Shown: positions 62,601 through 64,000 of the stretch, piece after piece
How positions within the stretch are numbered: position 1 is the first letter of the stretch
How the letters are laid out: each line of letters starts with the position of its first letter
NCBI RefSeq assembly: GCF_026914265.1
Contig: NC_069127.1
Location: 20,329,045-20,393,044, forward strand
DNA length: 64,000 bases
Origin: Mya arenaria
Lineage: Eukaryota > Mollusca > Bivalvia > Myida > Myidae
Direction of reading: 5' to 3'
Notes under the pieces: generated by a model
Databases searched by the model: none
Told to the model about the DNA's origin: nothing
What the model saw: the letters and a program-made list of their open reading frames with translations, nothing else
Made by a program: the position numbers and the translations under genes

Positions 62601-64000
62601 GGATAAGTGCCATTATGTCTGGTGTAAGAACTCACCAGGTCTCGGTAAGTGCCATTATCTCTGGTGTTATAACTCACCAGGCCTGGGTTAGTGTCAATGC
62701 CAGTGGTGTTATAACTCACCAGGCCTGGGTTAGTGTCAATGCCAGTGGTGTTATAACTCACCAGGCCTGGGATAGTGTCAATGTCAGTGGTGTTAGAACT
62801 CACCAGGCCTGGATAAGTGCCATTATGTCTGGTGTTAGAACTCACCAGGCCTCGGTAAGTGCCATTATGTTTGGTTTTAGAACTCACCAGGCCTCGGTTA
62901 GTGCTATTATGTCAGGTGTTAGAACTCACCAGGCCTGGGTTAGTGTCAATGTCAGTGGTGTTAGAACCCACCAGGCCTGGGTAATTGTCAATGTCAGTGG
63001 TGTAAGAACTCACCAGGCCTTGGTAAGTGTCCGTGTCAGTGGTGTTAAAACTCACAAGGTCTGGGTAAGTGTCAATGTCAGTGGTGTAAGAACTCACCAG
63101 GCCTCGGTAAGTGACATTATGTGTGTTGTTTGAAATCACCAGGCCTGGGTAATGGTCAATGCCAGTGGTGTAAGAACTCACCAGGCCTTGGTTAGTGTCA
63201 ATGCCAGTGGTGTTTAAACTCACAAGGTCTGGGTAAGTGTCATTGCGTGTGGTATAAGAACTCACAAGGCCTGGGTATGTGCTGATATGTGTGGATTTAG
63301 AACTCACCAGTCCTGGCTAAGTGCTAATTTGTGTGGTGTTAGAACTAACCAGGCTGGGTAAGTGCCATTGCGTGTGGTGTTAGAACTCATCAGTCCTGGG
63401 TATGTGCTAATGTGTGTGGTGTAAGAACTTATCAGTCCTGGGTAAGGGCCATTTCGTGTGGTGTTAGAACTCACCAGGCCTGGGAATGTGCTAATGTGTG
63501 TGGTGTTAGAACTCACCAGTCATGAGTAAGTGCCATTGCGTGTGGTGTTAGAACTCATAAGGCCTGGTAATGTGGTAATTTGTGTGGTGTTAGAACTAAC
63601 CAGGCTGGGTAAGTGCCATTGTGTGTGGTGTTAGAACTCACCAGGCCTGGGTATATGCTAATGTGTGTGGTGTTAGAACTTACAAGTCCTGGGTAAGTGC
63701 CATTGTGTGTGGTGTTAGAACACACCAGGCCTTGATAACGGCCATTGTGAGTGATGTTAGAACTCCCCAAGCCTGGGTAAGTGCCATTGTGAGTGGTGTT
63801 AGAACACACCAGGCCTGGGTAAGGGTCATTGTGAGTAGTGTTAGAAATCACTAGGCCTGGGTAAGTGCCGTTCGATGTAGAGTTAGAACTTACCAGGCCT
63901 GGGTAAGTTACTTTGTGTGTGGTGCTAGAGCATCCCAGGCCTGGGTTATTGCCATAGTAAGTCGTGTTAGAACTAACCAGGCTGGGTAAGTGCCATTGTG
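59700..64000. repeat. 42-bp satellite with 126-bp higher-order period, runs off the window
   Basis: About 100 units, roughly AGTGTCAATGTCAGTGGTGT then GAGAACTCACCAGGCCTGGATA. A variant unit carrying 'TGCCATTATGTCTGG' recurs at 60511, 60679, 60805, 60931, 61057, 61183, 61309, 61477, 61603, 61729, 61855, 62023, 62149 and 62275. The spacing is 126 bp (three units) or 168 bp (four units). Units are most uniform between 60060 and 62880 and more varied at both flanks, as expected when turnover is highest in the centre. Since 42 is divisible by 3, long frames appear on both strands as 14-residue repeats (VSVNVSGVRTHQAL on plus, SSNTTDIDTNPGLV on minus). No start context or exon signal supports them as genes. 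The array is not finished at the right edge. Confidence 0.9.

Noticed and set aside
1-64000. LTR retrotransposon or endogenous virus
   Set aside because: I found no pair of long direct repeats flanking gag/pol-like frames; the retroelement traces seen here are LINE-type.

Overview
The window looks like nuclear DNA of an invertebrate animal, most likely a bivalve mollusc. It is AT-rich, its genes have spliced exons with ordinary GT-AG junctions, it carries LINE relics and MITE-like elements, and it holds the short tandem repeat family (units starting near 'GGCAATTACTCTAAAAATAT') that I know from bivalve intergenic DNA. The organism call is an inference from gene style and repeats. I see no bacterial operons, no rRNA, no tRNA and no CRISPR.

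Layout. Positions 1-4600 are intergenic, with two copies of a terminal-inverted-repeat element and short local duplications. Positions 4615-9833 (+) hold a CYP4-type cytochrome P450. Its C-terminal half is complete, with all the diagnostic motifs, but the segment between exon 1 and the next recognisable exon is missing. Positions 9834-15800 are intergenic, with another full MITE copy, two copies of a ~280 bp dispersed repeat, and a 46-bp minisatellite just before the gene array.

Positions 15812-57340 hold the main feature: a tandem array on the minus strand of three units. Each unit has an ecto-5'-nucleotidase gene (NT5E/CD73-like, nine exons, 582 codons when spliced, all intact by my reading) followed downstream by an intronless 232-residue ORF that I do not recognise. 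Long spacers in units 1 and 2 carry a decayed LINE, (AT)n tracts and mollusc-type tandem repeats. NT5E copies 1 and 2 are nearly identical, while the 232-aa ORFs of units 2 and 3 are closest to each other. This fits a recent tandem duplication of a block running from NT5E through the spacer to the next ORF. Unit 2 later received two insertions that unit 1 lacks: a 1.77 kb palindromic DNA element with a visible target-site duplication, and a 3' fragment of a LINE.

Positions 57341-64000 contain no recognisable gene. They hold a 32-bp minisatellite (58080-58650) and a >4.2 kb satellite of 42-bp units (59700 to the window end) with a 126-bp higher-order period.

The three NT5E genes all encode a secreted, probably GPI-anchored enzyme expected to turn extracellular AMP into adenosine. 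Three adjacent copies suggest dosage expansion or divergence of extracellular purine handling. The 232-aa ORF is the best candidate for something undescribed: its length is unchanged in all three copies and each has a conserved AATAAA downstream.
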